64,000 nt of DNA from Planctomycetaceae bacterium (GTDB taxonomy: Bacteria; Planctomycetota; Planctomycetia; Gemmatales; Gemmataceae). The stretch is taken from positions 1 through 64,000 of the forward strand of contig PNLP01000013.1 in assembly GCA_013823135.1 (NCBI GenBank), given 5' to 3'. A model generated the notes under the pieces. That model was not told where the DNA came from. It worked only from the letters and a program-made list of their open reading frames with translations, and did not search any database. A program made the translations under genes and the position numbers. Below, in pieces: positions 45,980-54,584 of the stretch; the stretch's first letter is position 1, and the number at the start of each line of letters is the position of its first letter.

Positions 45980-46603
45980 ATGACAGCCGCTCACGTGACA
46001 AAACCACCGAAACCGACCGTGGCATTACCGGCTGTGATTCCACCTTTACCCGTGCGTCGTTTCACGGTCGAGGAGTACCACAAGCTTGGCGAGATTGGAG
46101 TGCTGACGGAGAACGACCGGGTTGAACTCATTCACGGTTGGATCGTACCCAAAATGACGCTCAACCCGCCTCACAATAATGCTGTGACCGCGCTTACTGA
46201 ATACTTCGTCCGGATTGCCCAGAATTCCACGGTTCGCATCCAACAGCCAATCACGACACTCGACAGCGAGCCGGAACCAGATGCCGTCATCGCTGTCGGG
46301 CCGCGGGCGAACTACAAGGGACGCCAGCCCAAGCCATCGGAAGTTGCCATCCTCGTCGAGGTTGCGGACTCGTCGCTCAAGGAAGACCAGACGACTAAGC
46401 TCGAACTGTACGCAGGGGCAAAGGTCGCTGTGTACTGGATTGTGAATCTCGTGGATCGCCGTGTGGAAGTGTACACGCAACCGCGAGGTGGTAAGAACCC
46501 GACGTACAAGCAGCAAACGAACTACGGACCCGATGATGAAGTGCCCGTCGTGATCGACGGCAAGGAACTCGGTCGAATTTCGGTGAAGGAACTGCTCCCG
46601 TGA
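45980..46603 (+). CDS. Uma2-family (DUF820) putative endonuclease
   Basis: Has 207 residues. The pattern FTVEEYHKLGEIGVLTENDRVELIHGWIV, SEPEPDAVIAVG and VAILVEVADSSLKEDQTTKLELYA is the Uma2 PD-(D/E)XK-like fold, with probable metal ligands Asp in EPDAV and Glu in LVEVA. Uma2 proteins are numerous in Gemmata-type and cyanobacterial genomes; their role is unsettled. Its stop overlaps the GTG start of the cysteine desulfurase gene by 4 bases, so it is translated within the operon, although it is probably unrelated to sulfur transfer. Confidence 0.9.
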   Translation: MTAAHVTKPPKPTVALPAVIPPLPVRRFTVEEYHKLGEIGVLTENDRVELIHGWIVPKMTLNPPHNNAVTALTEYFVRIAQNSTVRIQQPITTLDSEPEPDAVIAVGPRANYKGRQPKPSEVAILVEVADSSLKEDQTTKLELYAGAKVAVYWIVNLVDRRVEVYTQPRGGKNPTYKQQTNYGPDDEVPVVIDGKELGRISVKELLP

Positions 46604-47745
46604 TCTACCTCGATAACGCAGCGACGAGTTTCCCGAAGCCCGAGGGCGTGTACACCGCGCTCGACCACTTCGCACGGCACACCCTTGCGAACCCTGGGCG
46701 TGCTGGCCACAAGATGGCGCTCGCGGCTGAACACACGCTTGACGACGCTCGCCATCGCCTCAATCGCTTCTTCGGAGGCGTGCGGCCCGATCGCTGGATC
46801 TTCACGCTGAACTGCACCGACGCCCTTAACATGGCGTTCAAGGGCGTGCTGAACGACGGCGATCACGTCATCACCACCGACCTCGAACACAACAGCGTCT
46901 CGCGGCCACTCGTCGCGATGGCGGAATCCGGCCGCATCACGCTGACGCGGATCGCGGCCGATGGCGGTGGAACGGTTGATCCCGCTGCGATCCAGGCTGC
47001 GTTCACTCCGAAGACGCGACTGGTTGCGATCACTCACGGGAGCAACGTGCTCGGCACCGTGCAACCTATTGCCGAGATCGGGAAATTGGTTCGCGGTCGT
47101 GATGCGCTCTTCCTGGTGGATGCGGCCCAAACTGCTGGCGTGATCCCGATCGATGTGCAGGCTACATGCATCGACCTGCTCGCGTTCCCCGGCCACAAGT
47201 CGCTTTTTGGCCCGACCGGGACCGGGGCGTTGTACGTCGGCACGCGAGCCACCGTGCGGCCGTGGCGTGAAGGCGGCACTGGTGGCGACTCGTCCACCCC
47301 GACACAGCCCAAGGAGTTCCCGTACTACCTCGAAGGCGGCACGCCGAACGTGCTCGGTGTCGCGGGGTTGGTGGCGGGCTTGAACTTCGTGGAAGAACGC
47401 GGCCCCGAGGCGATCCTGCACCACGAACTGGAACTGTGCGACCGTCTGCGGATGGCCCTCGCCGAGATGCCTGGCTTCGAGGTGTTCGGCCACGGCAACC
47501 CGACCGGTCGCGTCGGCACCGTCAGTTTCCGTTGCGAGGTTATGCCCGCGTCAGACCTTGGCGCGATCCTCGATCAGTCCTTCGACATTGCGATCCGCCC
47601 CGGCTTGCACTGCGCTCCGTACGTTCACAAGGCCGTGGGCAGTTACCCCGACGGGCTCGCCCGCGTGAGCCCTGGACCGTTCAGCACAGTTGCCGAGATT
47701 GACACACTCATCGAGGCACTGAAGGAAGTGACGGGCGGGATCTAA
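46600..47745 (+). CDS. Class V aminotransferase, group II cysteine desulfurase
   Basis: Releases sulfur from cysteine as a persulfide. The 381 residues start with MIYLDNAATSFPKP. PLP Lys200 lies in FPGHKSLFGPTG and Cys338 lies in RPGLHCAPYVHK, the SufS-like catalytic position. The GTG start overlaps the stop of the Uma2 gene (GTGA). As the last gene of the sulfur-carrier operon it would supply sulfur to the E1-activated carrier. It could also serve iron-sulfur assembly, but no suf or isc genes are near. Confidence 0.93.
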   Translation: MIYLDNAATSFPKPEGVYTALDHFARHTLANPGRAGHKMALAAEHTLDDARHRLNRFFGGVRPDRWIFTLNCTDALNMAFKGVLNDGDHVITTDLEHNSVSRPLVAMAESGRITLTRIAADGGGTVDPAAIQAAFTPKTRLVAITHGSNVLGTVQPIAEIGKLVRGRDALFLVDAAQTAGVIPIDVQATCIDLLAFPGHKSLFGPTGTGALYVGTRATVRPWREGGTGGDSSTPTQPKEFPYYLEGGTPNVLGVAGLVAGLNFVEERGPEAILHHELELCDRLRMALAEMPGFEVFGHGNPTGRVGTVSFRCEVMPASDLGAILDQSFDIAIRPGLHCAPYVHKAVGSYPDGLARVSPGPFSTVAEIDTLIEALKEVTGGI

Positions 47746-47895
47746 TTACGAGGATTCCGGAAATGGGTTCCGAGGGCGTCGGCGGTGGCGGTCCAGCCCT
47801 TCGGCGCGGAGTTCCGCGGCGCGGGAAAGCACGGCCTCCACTTCGGGGTCATTGTGAACATGGCAAGACCAGGGGAAGGTGGCGACGCGAATCTG
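47746..47895 (-). pseudogene. Orphan 3' end of a protein-coding gene
   Basis: On the minus strand 49 codons read QIRVATFPWSCHVHNDPEVE and onwards with GC-ending codons and a TAA stop at 47746, but no start. The frame runs straight into the palindromic element at 47896. This looks like the tail of a gene whose 5' part has been replaced. Its stop touches the stop of the cysteine desulfurase gene (convergent). Confidence 0.35.
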
Positions 47896-48030
47896 TCCGA
47901 GCCCGAGCGTCAAGCGAGGATCCACGCTTAACCTCGCTTGACGCTTGACGTGTTTCCAAGAGTGTAAGGTCCGAGCCCGAGCGCCAAGCGAGGATCCACG
48001 CTTGACCTCGCTTGGCGTTCGGGTTCGGAC
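47896..48030. repeat. Palindromic element, TCCGAGCCCGAGCGCC family, copy 3 (double)
   Basis: Two related hairpins in tandem. The first (47896-47960) has decayed arms; the second has arms 47969-47993 and 48006-48030 with a few mismatches. The loops both contain GATCCACGCTT. The gap 47746-48200 holds this and the gene remnant. Confidence 0.9.
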
Positions 48031-48200
48031 GTGGAACCGCGAATAAGTGTCTATCTGTACATGTCGGGCGGCTGCGGCGAAGTCAAATTGAAAAATCGCT
48101 CGCGTGCGACTTCCGTCTCACACTCGCCAAAACGCTCGCCGTCTGGGGTACGGACTCATTCAATACTCCGGGTCGAATCACCACTCGGAGCCACCACCCC

Positions 48201-49070
48201 ATGCGTCTCGCGACCATCCTCACCCCGCACGGTCCCCGTGCCGCCATCGCCACCGCCGACGGCTACATCGACCTCCACGCCACCGACCCCGGCCTGCCCA
48301 CCTGCGTGAAGAACCTGCTCGCCGCCAGCGCCGGCATTCGCAAGATCGCCGCCGAAACGGTCAACTGCAAGAACGCCGTGAAGTACGCCGCCAACGCAGT
48401 GAAGTTGCTTCCGCCGATCCCGAATCCCAGCAAGATTCTGTGCGTCGGCCTGAACTACCGCGACCACGCCATCGAAGGCGGCAAGGCGATCCCCACGGAA
48501 CCCGTGCTGTTCGCCAAGTTCCCCAACACGCTCATCGCGCACGGCGACCCCATCGTGATTCCGAAGGTCGCGCAGAAGATGGACTACGAGGCCGAGTTGG
48601 TGATCGTGATCGGCAAGAAAGGGAAGCACATCCCGAACGACAAATCCGCGTTCGACTACGTCGGCGGGTACACGGTTGGCCACGACGTGAGCGATCGCTA
48701 CTGGCAGTTCCGCGGCGAGGAGAAACAGTGGGTCATCGGGAAGACAATGGACTCATTCGCGCCGACGGGGCCAGTGCTGGTGACAACTGACGAGCTGACC
48801 GACCCTCACAGCCTTCAGATTCAGTTGCGGTTGAACGGCACCACGTTGCAGAACTCGAACACGAAGGAGTTCATCTTCGGCGTGCCGCACCTGCTGTGGT
48901 ATCTGTCGCAGGGGATCACGCTGGAACCGGGCGACCTGATCTTCACGGGCACGCCTCCAGGCGTGGGGATCGCTCGTAAGCCACCAGTGACGCTGAACCC
49001 CGGCGACGTGTGCGAGGTGGAGATCGAGAAGATCGGCGTGCTGAAGAACCCCTGCATCGCGGAAAGCTGA
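48201..49070 (+). CDS. Fumarylacetoacetate hydrolase family protein
   Basis: Has 289 residues from the ATG at 48201; the longer upstream frame runs through a palindromic element. Family marks: ILCVGLNYRDHAIEGG, PVLFAKFPNTL, DYEAELVIVIGKKGKHI (metal ligand Glu), VGGYTVGHDVSDRYWQ, GKTMDSFAPTGPVLVT, and IFTGTPPGVG. These enzymes hydrolyse or decarboxylate beta-keto acids in aromatic or sugar-acid catabolism; the true substrate is not visible. It is a single gene. Confidence 0.93.
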   Translation: MRLATILTPHGPRAAIATADGYIDLHATDPGLPTCVKNLLAASAGIRKIAAETVNCKNAVKYAANAVKLLPPIPNPSKILCVGLNYRDHAIEGGKAIPTEPVLFAKFPNTLIAHGDPIVIPKVAQKMDYEAELVIVIGKKGKHIPNDKSAFDYVGGYTVGHDVSDRYWQFRGEEKQWVIGKTMDSFAPTGPVLVTTDELTDPHSLQIQLRLNGTTLQNSNTKEFIFGVPHLLWYLSQGITLEPGDLIFTGTPPGVGIARKPPVTLNPGDVCEVEIEKIGVLKNPCIAES

Positions 49071-49087
49071 ACGACAACCGTTGAGCA

Positions 49088-49345
49088 GCCGCCCCAGCGG
49101 GGCGGCCAATGCAATCGCGGTGCGTCTCGGTTTTCAGCCTGAAAGGCTGGTACAACATAGCCCAGGGCAAGACAGCGAAGCTGTCGCCGCCCTGGGTTCG
49201 CGATACCACCCCATTTCTTCCAGTCTGAAAGACTGGGACAAGGCGCGTTGTCGCAGTCCTTCAGACTGCACGCTTGTTGGAACCTCAAACCCAGGGCGTT
49301 GCCCTGGGCTAGGTTGTCCCACCCCATTCGGGGTGAAGAAAAGAC
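49088..49345. repeat. Composite palindromic element, CAACATAGCCCAGGGC type
   Basis: Outer pairing 49152-49170 with 49299-49317 (one mismatch, ACAACATAGCCCAGGGCAA) encloses several small hairpins (CAGTCTGAAAGACTG, AGTCCTTCAGACT). A separate hairpin lies at 49088-49106 (GCCGCCCC arms). It fills the gap between convergent genes. Confidence 0.85.
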
Positions 49346-49362
49346 AGTTGCTGTGTCTCGTG

Positions 49363-50208
49363 TCACTTCTCCACAATATCCTCGACGTACGCGCTCTCGT
49401 ACTCGAACCGCGTGCCTTCGCCCTGGTGGTTGGGCAGCTCGGCCTTCACCTTCAGCCGGGCTGCGTGATACTTGCCGGCGGCAGGGTTGAAGTACACCTC
49501 ACCCTTCCACAGCATCGGCACCAGCGGCACCTGCTCAGCCAACGTCTTCGGCGGGGTCTTCAGCGTCGTCTCGATCCCGACAACCACCAGCCCCTCCTTG
49601 ATGCCGCCTGTGTATTTCTGTGCGAACTCGAAGCTCTCGCCCGTGCCCAGCGGCGGGTCGAGCTTCTGCGTGAACGTGCGGTCCCACGTCTGACCGGCGG
49701 TCGGGCCGGTGTCGGGCAGAATCATGCGGAACGGCAGTTCGGCGTGGAGCCGTGCCGAGGAGCCGGCCTTGGCTTCCTTCACGTCGAGGAGTTTGCCTTG
49801 CGGGTCAACCTTCACGGTCACAACCGGCACGTTCAGGAAGCCGGCCATTTCCTTGGCCTGTTCCGCGTTGGCGGAGTCGCGAATAACGCTGGTGCCGTCG
49901 GGCTTGCGGAACTCGGTCTTCATCGCCGAGATGGTCATTTCGAGCGTGGCAACGCCCTTCGCGTCGATCTCCTTGACCGTCCACTTCTTGACGAGGTCGA
50001 GGTTCGTGCGGGCCTCGGTGGTGACCGGCTTTTCGGTCTTCTCGTCGAGGGAGGTTTCACGCACGGCGGTCTGCTGGCTGACCTTGTACGTGAGCACCTG
50101 ATTCGGCTGCCATTTGAAGCGAGCGGGCGGGTTGGCTGCGGGTGGCTGGGCGTTCGCCGCAAGCGGAACGAACACTAAGGCGGCAAGCAGAGCAGATCGA
50201 CGATACAT
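49363..50208 (-). CDS. Exported protein of unknown function
   Basis: Has 281 residues from the ATG at 50208, which has GGAGG nine bases upstream; the frame is open to 50394. The signal peptide is MYRRSALLAALVFVPLAANA. The mature part is beta-rich and resembles the DUF6263-like planctomycete exported proteins (FKWQPNQVLTYKV, WTVKEIDAKGVATLEMTISAM, SFEFAQKYTGGIKEGLVVVGIETT), but I cannot confirm the family. No catalytic motif is seen. Confidence 0.75.
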   Translation of the reverse strand: MYRRSALLAALVFVPLAANAQPPAANPPARFKWQPNQVLTYKVSQQTAVRETSLDEKTEKPVTTEARTNLDLVKKWTVKEIDAKGVATLEMTISAMKTEFRKPDGTSVIRDSANAEQAKEMAGFLNVPVVTVKVDPQGKLLDVKEAKAGSSARLHAELPFRMILPDTGPTAGQTWDRTFTQKLDPPLGTGESFEFAQKYTGGIKEGLVVVGIETTLKTPPKTLAEQVPLVPMLWKGEVYFNPAAGKYHAARLKVKAELPNHQGEGTRFEYESAYVEDIVEK

Positions 50209-50306
50209 GGGAAAGCCTCCACGCCGGGGGTGCGGACCAAGCGATGGGGAGGCATACCGTGATTGCGGGGATTGGGAAAGCCCAACTCGGGAACACCCGA
50301 AGTCCG

Positions 50307-51155
50307 TCACGGTGCGTTCTTGGCCAGGAACTTCGCCAGCGGGTCGCACATGACCTGGCCGACCGCCATGTCGTGCCCGGCTCCCTCGACCCACAAGAAT
50401 TCCTTGGGCGAGTTTGCGGCCGCGAATAGCGCCTCGCCGTGGGTGAAGGGGACAACCGAGTCGGCGGTGCCGTGCGCGATGAACACGGGCCGTTGCACGC
50501 GACCGATCTTCGAGAGGTTATCGAACCGCGTGCGCATCACGGTGTGCGTGGGCAAGAAAGGATAGTGGTACTTCGCGGCCGCAGGCAACGACGTGAACGT
50601 GTATAGCAGCACGAGCGCCCGGTGATCGTGCCGCGTGGCGAGTTCCGTTGCGGTGCCGCCGCCGAGCGATTCGCCCATCAGGATGATGCGGTTTGTGGGA
50701 ACCTTCGCGTCGTCGGTCAGCCACTTGTACGCGGCCTCGCCGGCGGCGTAGCAGCTCGCCTCGGTAGGCTTCCCGTCGTTCTTGCCGTAGCCGGGGTAAT
50801 CGAAAACAAGCACGCCGCAACCGAGCGAGCGGTTGAGGTCGGCCGCGAGCTGGCCGCGGTGCGAGAGGTTGCCGCCGTTGCCGCCCGCGAGCAAGAGCGC
50901 ACCCGCGGCCGGGTTGGTGGCAGGCAGCCACCAGGCGTGGATCTTCGTGCCGTCAGCCGAGGGGAACGTGACCTCCTGCGTGCTGGCAGCGACGGGGGCT
51001 TCCCAGGCTTCCGCAGCGGAACTGGGGACGAACACGAGTCGTCGTTCGATGAACCAGAGCACGAGCACCATCCCGAGGTAGAAAACCGTCCAGCGGAGAA
51101 CGAAACGCCCGAACCGATTTCGCCGCGAACGCAACGGTGGGGCAGGCTGTTCCAT
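50307..51155 (-). CDS. Membrane-anchored alpha/beta hydrolase
   Basis: Has 282 residues. A single N-terminal transmembrane segment (about 18-36) is followed by a hydrolase fold: LLLAGGNGGNLSHR, VLVFDYPGYGKNDGKPTE, the elbow GESLGG with Ser163, then GTADSVV (probable Asp) and GAGHDM (probable His). It is like the bem46/YqiA-type serine hydrolases; the substrate is unknown. It lies 16 bases downstream of lnt on the same strand, so the two are probably one operon, which places it at the cell envelope. Confidence 0.88.
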   Translation of the reverse strand: MEQPAPPLRSRRNRFGRFVLRWTVFYLGMVLVLWFIERRLVFVPSSAAEAWEAPVAASTQEVTFPSADGTKIHAWWLPATNPAAGALLLAGGNGGNLSHRGQLAADLNRSLGCGVLVFDYPGYGKNDGKPTEASCYAAGEAAYKWLTDDAKVPTNRIILMGESLGGGTATELATRHDHRALVLLYTFTSLPAAAKYHYPFLPTHTVMRTRFDNLSKIGRVQRPVFIAHGTADSVVPFTHGEALFAAANSPKEFLWVEGAGHDMAVGQVMCDPLAKFLAKNAP

Positions 51156-51171
51156 GTTACGTTTCGCCTCA

Positions 51172-52767
51172 TCACACGGCCGCTTTCTTCCGCCATGCCA
51201 GCACGAAGCTCACGACCACGACGAGCCAGCACACGCCCGGCACGGCGTCGCCCAGCACGGCGTACCACGACCCACGCGTATCCAGCGGCACCACCTCCGA
51301 CACCACGCCCTGCATCTTCTTCGACGTGGCCCATGTTTCGCCGGGGATCGCGAGCACGCGACCGTCGGAGTCGATCAACCCCGAGATGCCCATATTGACT
51401 GCCCGCACGATCGACCGCCGGGCTTCGATCGCCCGGAAGCGGCAGATCGCGAGGTGCTGCTCGTGCTCCTCGGTGCCGTCGAACCAGCCGTCGTTCGAGA
51501 TGTTCACCAGGAAGTCCACGGGGTGGCGGGCCGCGTACTGCCGGGCGAGGTACGTGTCGGAGTCCTCATAGCAAATCAGGCAGCCGAAAGTGTAGTGCTT
51601 GCCGTCGGCAACCGTGAGCGGGAAGCGGGTCCAGGTTCGTCCGGGTCGGCAGGCGTAGTCGTGCTTGTAGGGCGTGAACACCGACAGAAACGGGAAGGTT
51701 TGCCCGAGCGGAACGTACTCACCGAACGGCACAAGGTGCATCTTGTCGTAGCGGCCGAGTTTGTGCCCCTCGGTGTCGAGCAGCAGCGCGGAGTTGTACT
51801 TCCAGGGCCGCCCGCCTTCCCACTCGATGCTGTTGAGCCCGAGGATCACGGGAATTTCGGGCGGCCCTTTCGCGAATGCCTCGGCGGCCATCTGGGCGGA
51901 TCGTGCGTACTCCGGCGAAGCGGTTTCCCCCGGCGCGACCTCGTACCATTCGTCCGGGAAGCACGTCTCGGGCCACACGATCAGGTCGGGCTTCGGCGTG
52001 GAGCGGCCCGCCTGAATGTACAGTGCCTTGTACGTCTTGATGAGCCCGCCGCCCTTGAGGATCTTCTCATCCTGCGACACCGATCCTTGAATCGCTGCCA
52101 CCCGCGGCCCCGGCGTGAACTCGGGGTGTTGCAGGCGAACGTAGCCATAGCCAAGCGAACTCGCGAACAGCACGAGCACGCCGAGCGTGGCGAGAATTCG
52201 GTGGCTGGTCCGGAATACCCAGTCCGCGAGCATCCCGTTCATGGCCGCGACCACGAACGACACGGCATACACGCCGCCGAGGTCCGCGATCTGGATCAGC
52301 GGCAAGAAGGCATGTTGGGTGTAGCCCAGGAAGTACCAGCCGAAGCCGATCATGTGCTGAAGACCGAGCGGTTCCAGGAACGGGAACCCCGTGGGGAAGT
52401 GCATGCGGGCGTATTCCAGGCTCACCCACCCGACCGGCACCGCGAACGCGAGCGGCACACCGAAACGGTCGAGCCTGCGGATGAAGTCGAGCGCGAACAC
52501 CCACGTGACCGGCATCACGACGCTGAGGCCGAGCCACGACATGTACATCATCGGATGCGCGACCCGCACCCAGTTCGTGGAGAACGCGAAGAACGTGACG
52601 CCCCCGAGGTACGCAGCCAGGTAGCGCCGGCGACGTGAGGTTTCCACCCGCACCAGCGATAGCCATGGCACCAGCGCGAAGAATGCGACCGGCCCGAGGT
52701 TCAGCGGGAAGAACGCCGTCCAGAGCAGCACGCCCGAGAGGATCGCCGGCACGAACACGCGAGACAT
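51172..52767 (-). CDS. lnt: Apolipoprotein N-acyltransferase
   Basis: Adds the third acyl chain to the N-terminal Cys of lipoproteins in the inner membrane. The 531 residues start with six to seven hydrophobic segments (to about 210) and continue into a carbon-nitrogen hydrolase domain with the Glu-Lys-Cys triad in WPETCFPDEW, RYDKMHLVPFGEYVP and GCLICYEDSD. A C-terminal transmembrane segment ends in RKKAAV. The gene shares a transcription unit with the downstream hydrolase gene. Its start is preceded by a GTTTAGC palindromic element. Confidence 0.95.
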   Translation of the reverse strand: MSRVFVPAILSGVLLWTAFFPLNLGPVAFFALVPWLSLVRVETSRRRRYLAAYLGGVTFFAFSTNWVRVAHPMMYMSWLGLSVVMPVTWVFALDFIRRLDRFGVPLAFAVPVGWVSLEYARMHFPTGFPFLEPLGLQHMIGFGWYFLGYTQHAFLPLIQIADLGGVYAVSFVVAAMNGMLADWVFRTSHRILATLGVLVLFASSLGYGYVRLQHPEFTPGPRVAAIQGSVSQDEKILKGGGLIKTYKALYIQAGRSTPKPDLIVWPETCFPDEWYEVAPGETASPEYARSAQMAAEAFAKGPPEIPVILGLNSIEWEGGRPWKYNSALLLDTEGHKLGRYDKMHLVPFGEYVPLGQTFPFLSVFTPYKHDYACRPGRTWTRFPLTVADGKHYTFGCLICYEDSDTYLARQYAARHPVDFLVNISNDGWFDGTEEHEQHLAICRFRAIEARRSIVRAVNMGISGLIDSDGRVLAIPGETWATSKKMQGVVSEVVPLDTRGSWYAVLGDAVPGVCWLVVVVSFVLAWRKKAAV

Positions 52768-52790
52768 CAGGAGTCCTTCCAGAAGCCATC

Positions 52791-52852
52791 GTTTAGCCGC
52801 GGCTCGAAGAGGAGCGAGACCGGTCTCGCTCCTCTTCGAGTCGCGGCTAAAC
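52791..52852. repeat. Palindromic element, GTTTAGC family
   Basis: Arms 52791-52821 and 52822-52852 match at 30 of 31 bases with no loop. The right arm contains the TAG stop of moeA on the minus strand. Confidence 0.94.
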
Positions 52853-54055
52853 GGTTAACAAAACAACTGAAGCCAGCGTTCCGGGGTCGAGGCGGCTTTC
52901 GCCCGGTGGCAGCACTAACAGTGCGTCGGCGGCTTGCAAGCCACGCAGGTCCGGCGCGCCGAGCCACGGCAACGGTCGCACCGTGAAGCCGCTTTCGCCC
53001 AGTTCCAGTTTCGCGGGCCGATACGTCGGGCGGTCGTTCACTTCCGCGACGCCTTCAGCTAGCGGCAACGGCACAGTGATCGGTCCTGGGTTCGCGTGCC
53101 CCGCCAGCACACGCATTGCCGGCCGCACGAATAGCTCGAAGCACACGGCCGCGCTCACGGGGTTGCCGGGGAGTCCGAACACGAGCGTGTTCCCCTTCGT
53201 GCCGAACAGCAGCGGCTTCCCCGGCTTCAACCGCACCTGCCGGAAGTGAACCGCGACGCCCAACTCTTCCAACACGGCGGGCACGAGATCGTACTTGCCA
53301 ACCGACACGCCGCCCGCGATCAGCACGATATCCGAGCTATCGAGTTCGTTGCCGATCAGTGCCAGGAGTTGATCGACGGTGTCGGGGCCGATTCCCTTGT
53401 GGGTTCCGATGCCGCCGGCCCGCACGACCTGAGCCGCGAGCATCGGTCCGTTGGAATTGCGAATCTGCCCGGGCTTCAGAGGTTGGCCCGGCTCAACGAG
53501 TTCATTCCCGGTCGGAAGGATGAACGCACGCGGTGCGGGGAACAACCTCGCTTCAACTGCCCCCAGCCCCGCCAGCACGCCGAGCGCTGCGGGGTTCAGT
53601 ACGGTTCCCGCGGGAAGGACGACGCTGCCGGCCCGCATCTCGGTGCCGCGTGCGAACACCCACTGCCCCGGTTTCACGCGCTCGTCCGTGACGCGCACTC
53701 GCTCGCCTTCGAGCGGTTGCGTGTCTTCTTGCATCACGACCGCGTCGGCACCATCCGGAATCGGCGCGCCCGTGAAGATGCGGGCACACTCGCCGGCCCC
53801 GATCGTTCGCGTGGGAAGAACCCCAGCCGCGATTTCACACACGACCCGCAACTCGGCGTTTCGTGACGAGCAATCCGCGGCGCGAACCGCGTAGCCATCG
53901 CGGAGCGACTTCGGGAACGGCGGCGAATCGGCATCGGCCCGCACGTCCTCGGCCAGCACTCGCCCAAGAACCGCGGGCGAAAGCGCCGTCGTGCTCGGCT
54001 TCAGTGGCCGAACGCGGGCGAGGACTTCGGCGAGCGCATCCGCGACTTCGAGCAT
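52847..54055 (-). CDS. moeA: Molybdopterin molybdotransferase
   Basis: Inserts molybdate into adenylated molybdopterin. The 402 residues have the family layout: an N-terminal MoeA_N region (RDGYAVRAADC), IFTGAPIPDGADAVVMQED, FARGTEMRAGSVVLPAGT, then the MogA-like domain LPTGNELVEPGQPLKPGQIRNSNGPML, IVLIAGGVSVGKYD, GKPLLFGTKGNTLVFGLPGNPVSA and a C-terminal beta barrel. No other molybdopterin genes are adjacent. The stop codon is inside a palindromic element. Confidence 0.96.
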   Translation of the reverse strand: MLEVADALAEVLARVRPLKPSTTALSPAVLGRVLAEDVRADADSPPFPKSLRDGYAVRAADCSSRNAELRVVCEIAAGVLPTRTIGAGECARIFTGAPIPDGADAVVMQEDTQPLEGERVRVTDERVKPGQWVFARGTEMRAGSVVLPAGTVLNPAALGVLAGLGAVEARLFPAPRAFILPTGNELVEPGQPLKPGQIRNSNGPMLAAQVVRAGGIGTHKGIGPDTVDQLLALIGNELDSSDIVLIAGGVSVGKYDLVPAVLEELGVAVHFRQVRLKPGKPLLFGTKGNTLVFGLPGNPVSAAVCFELFVRPAMRVLAGHANPGPITVPLPLAEGVAEVNDRPTYRPAKLELGESGFTVRPLPWLGAPDLRGLQAADALLVLPPGESRLDPGTLASVVLLTV

Positions 54056-54072
54056 GGGCGATCTCCGAGACT

Positions 54073-54148
54073 GGCGAGCGGGGCGGCGTAAGCCCCCCGA
54101 GTGTTTGAAAAGACAAAGACTCGGGGGGCTTACGCCGCCCCGCTCGCC
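54073..54148. repeat. Palindromic element, GGCGAGCGGGG family
   Basis: Perfect 30-bp arms (54073-54102 and 54119-54148) with a 16-base loop. It lies between panD and moeA, both on the minus strand. Confidence 0.96.
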
Positions 54149-54151
54149 AAA

Positions 54152-54502
54152 TCACATCTTTTGGCGGTTCCCTTCGCCCATCAACACCACCGTCGGTGTG
54201 TGCTGCTTCGCTTCATCGTTCTCGTATTCGCCGAACGTCGCGATGATGACGAGGTCGCCGGGCCGGATCAAGTGTGCACCCGCACCATTCACACACACTT
54301 CACCGCTGCCACGCTTTCCGGGAAGGGCGTATGTCGTCAGCCGGGTGCCGTTGGTCACGTCCCAAACGTGAATTTGCTCGTGCGGCAGAATGTCGGCTGC
54401 ATCGAGGAGGTCGGCATCGACCGTGAGACTTCCTTCGTAGTGCAATTCCGCTGCTGTCACGGTTGCACGGTGGATCTTCGATTTCATCATGTGACGACGC
54501 AT
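54152..54502 (-). CDS. panD: Aspartate 1-decarboxylase
   Basis: Makes beta-alanine for pantothenate. The start at 54502 ([16 protein letters not shown]) is favoured because GGAG lies eight bases upstream and the length (116 residues) and the Gly24-Ser25 self-cleavage site (HYEGS) then match E. coli PanD numbering. The upstream ATG at 54526 would add eight residues. Other marks: [52 protein letters not shown]. The Ser25 becomes the pyruvoyl group. Confidence 0.96.
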   Translation of the reverse strand: MRRHMMKSKIHRATVTAAELHYEGSLTVDADLLDAADILPHEQIHVWDVTNGTRLTTYALPGKRGSGEVCVNGAGAHLIRPGDLVIIATFGEYENDEAKQHTPTVVLMGEGNRQKM

Positions 54503-54584
54503 CAGTCTCTCCAAATTGTGCTCCATGACATTCTACGTCGCCGGGCTAAGATGGCGGGCAGTCCCACCTCTCCAGGAGATTCCC

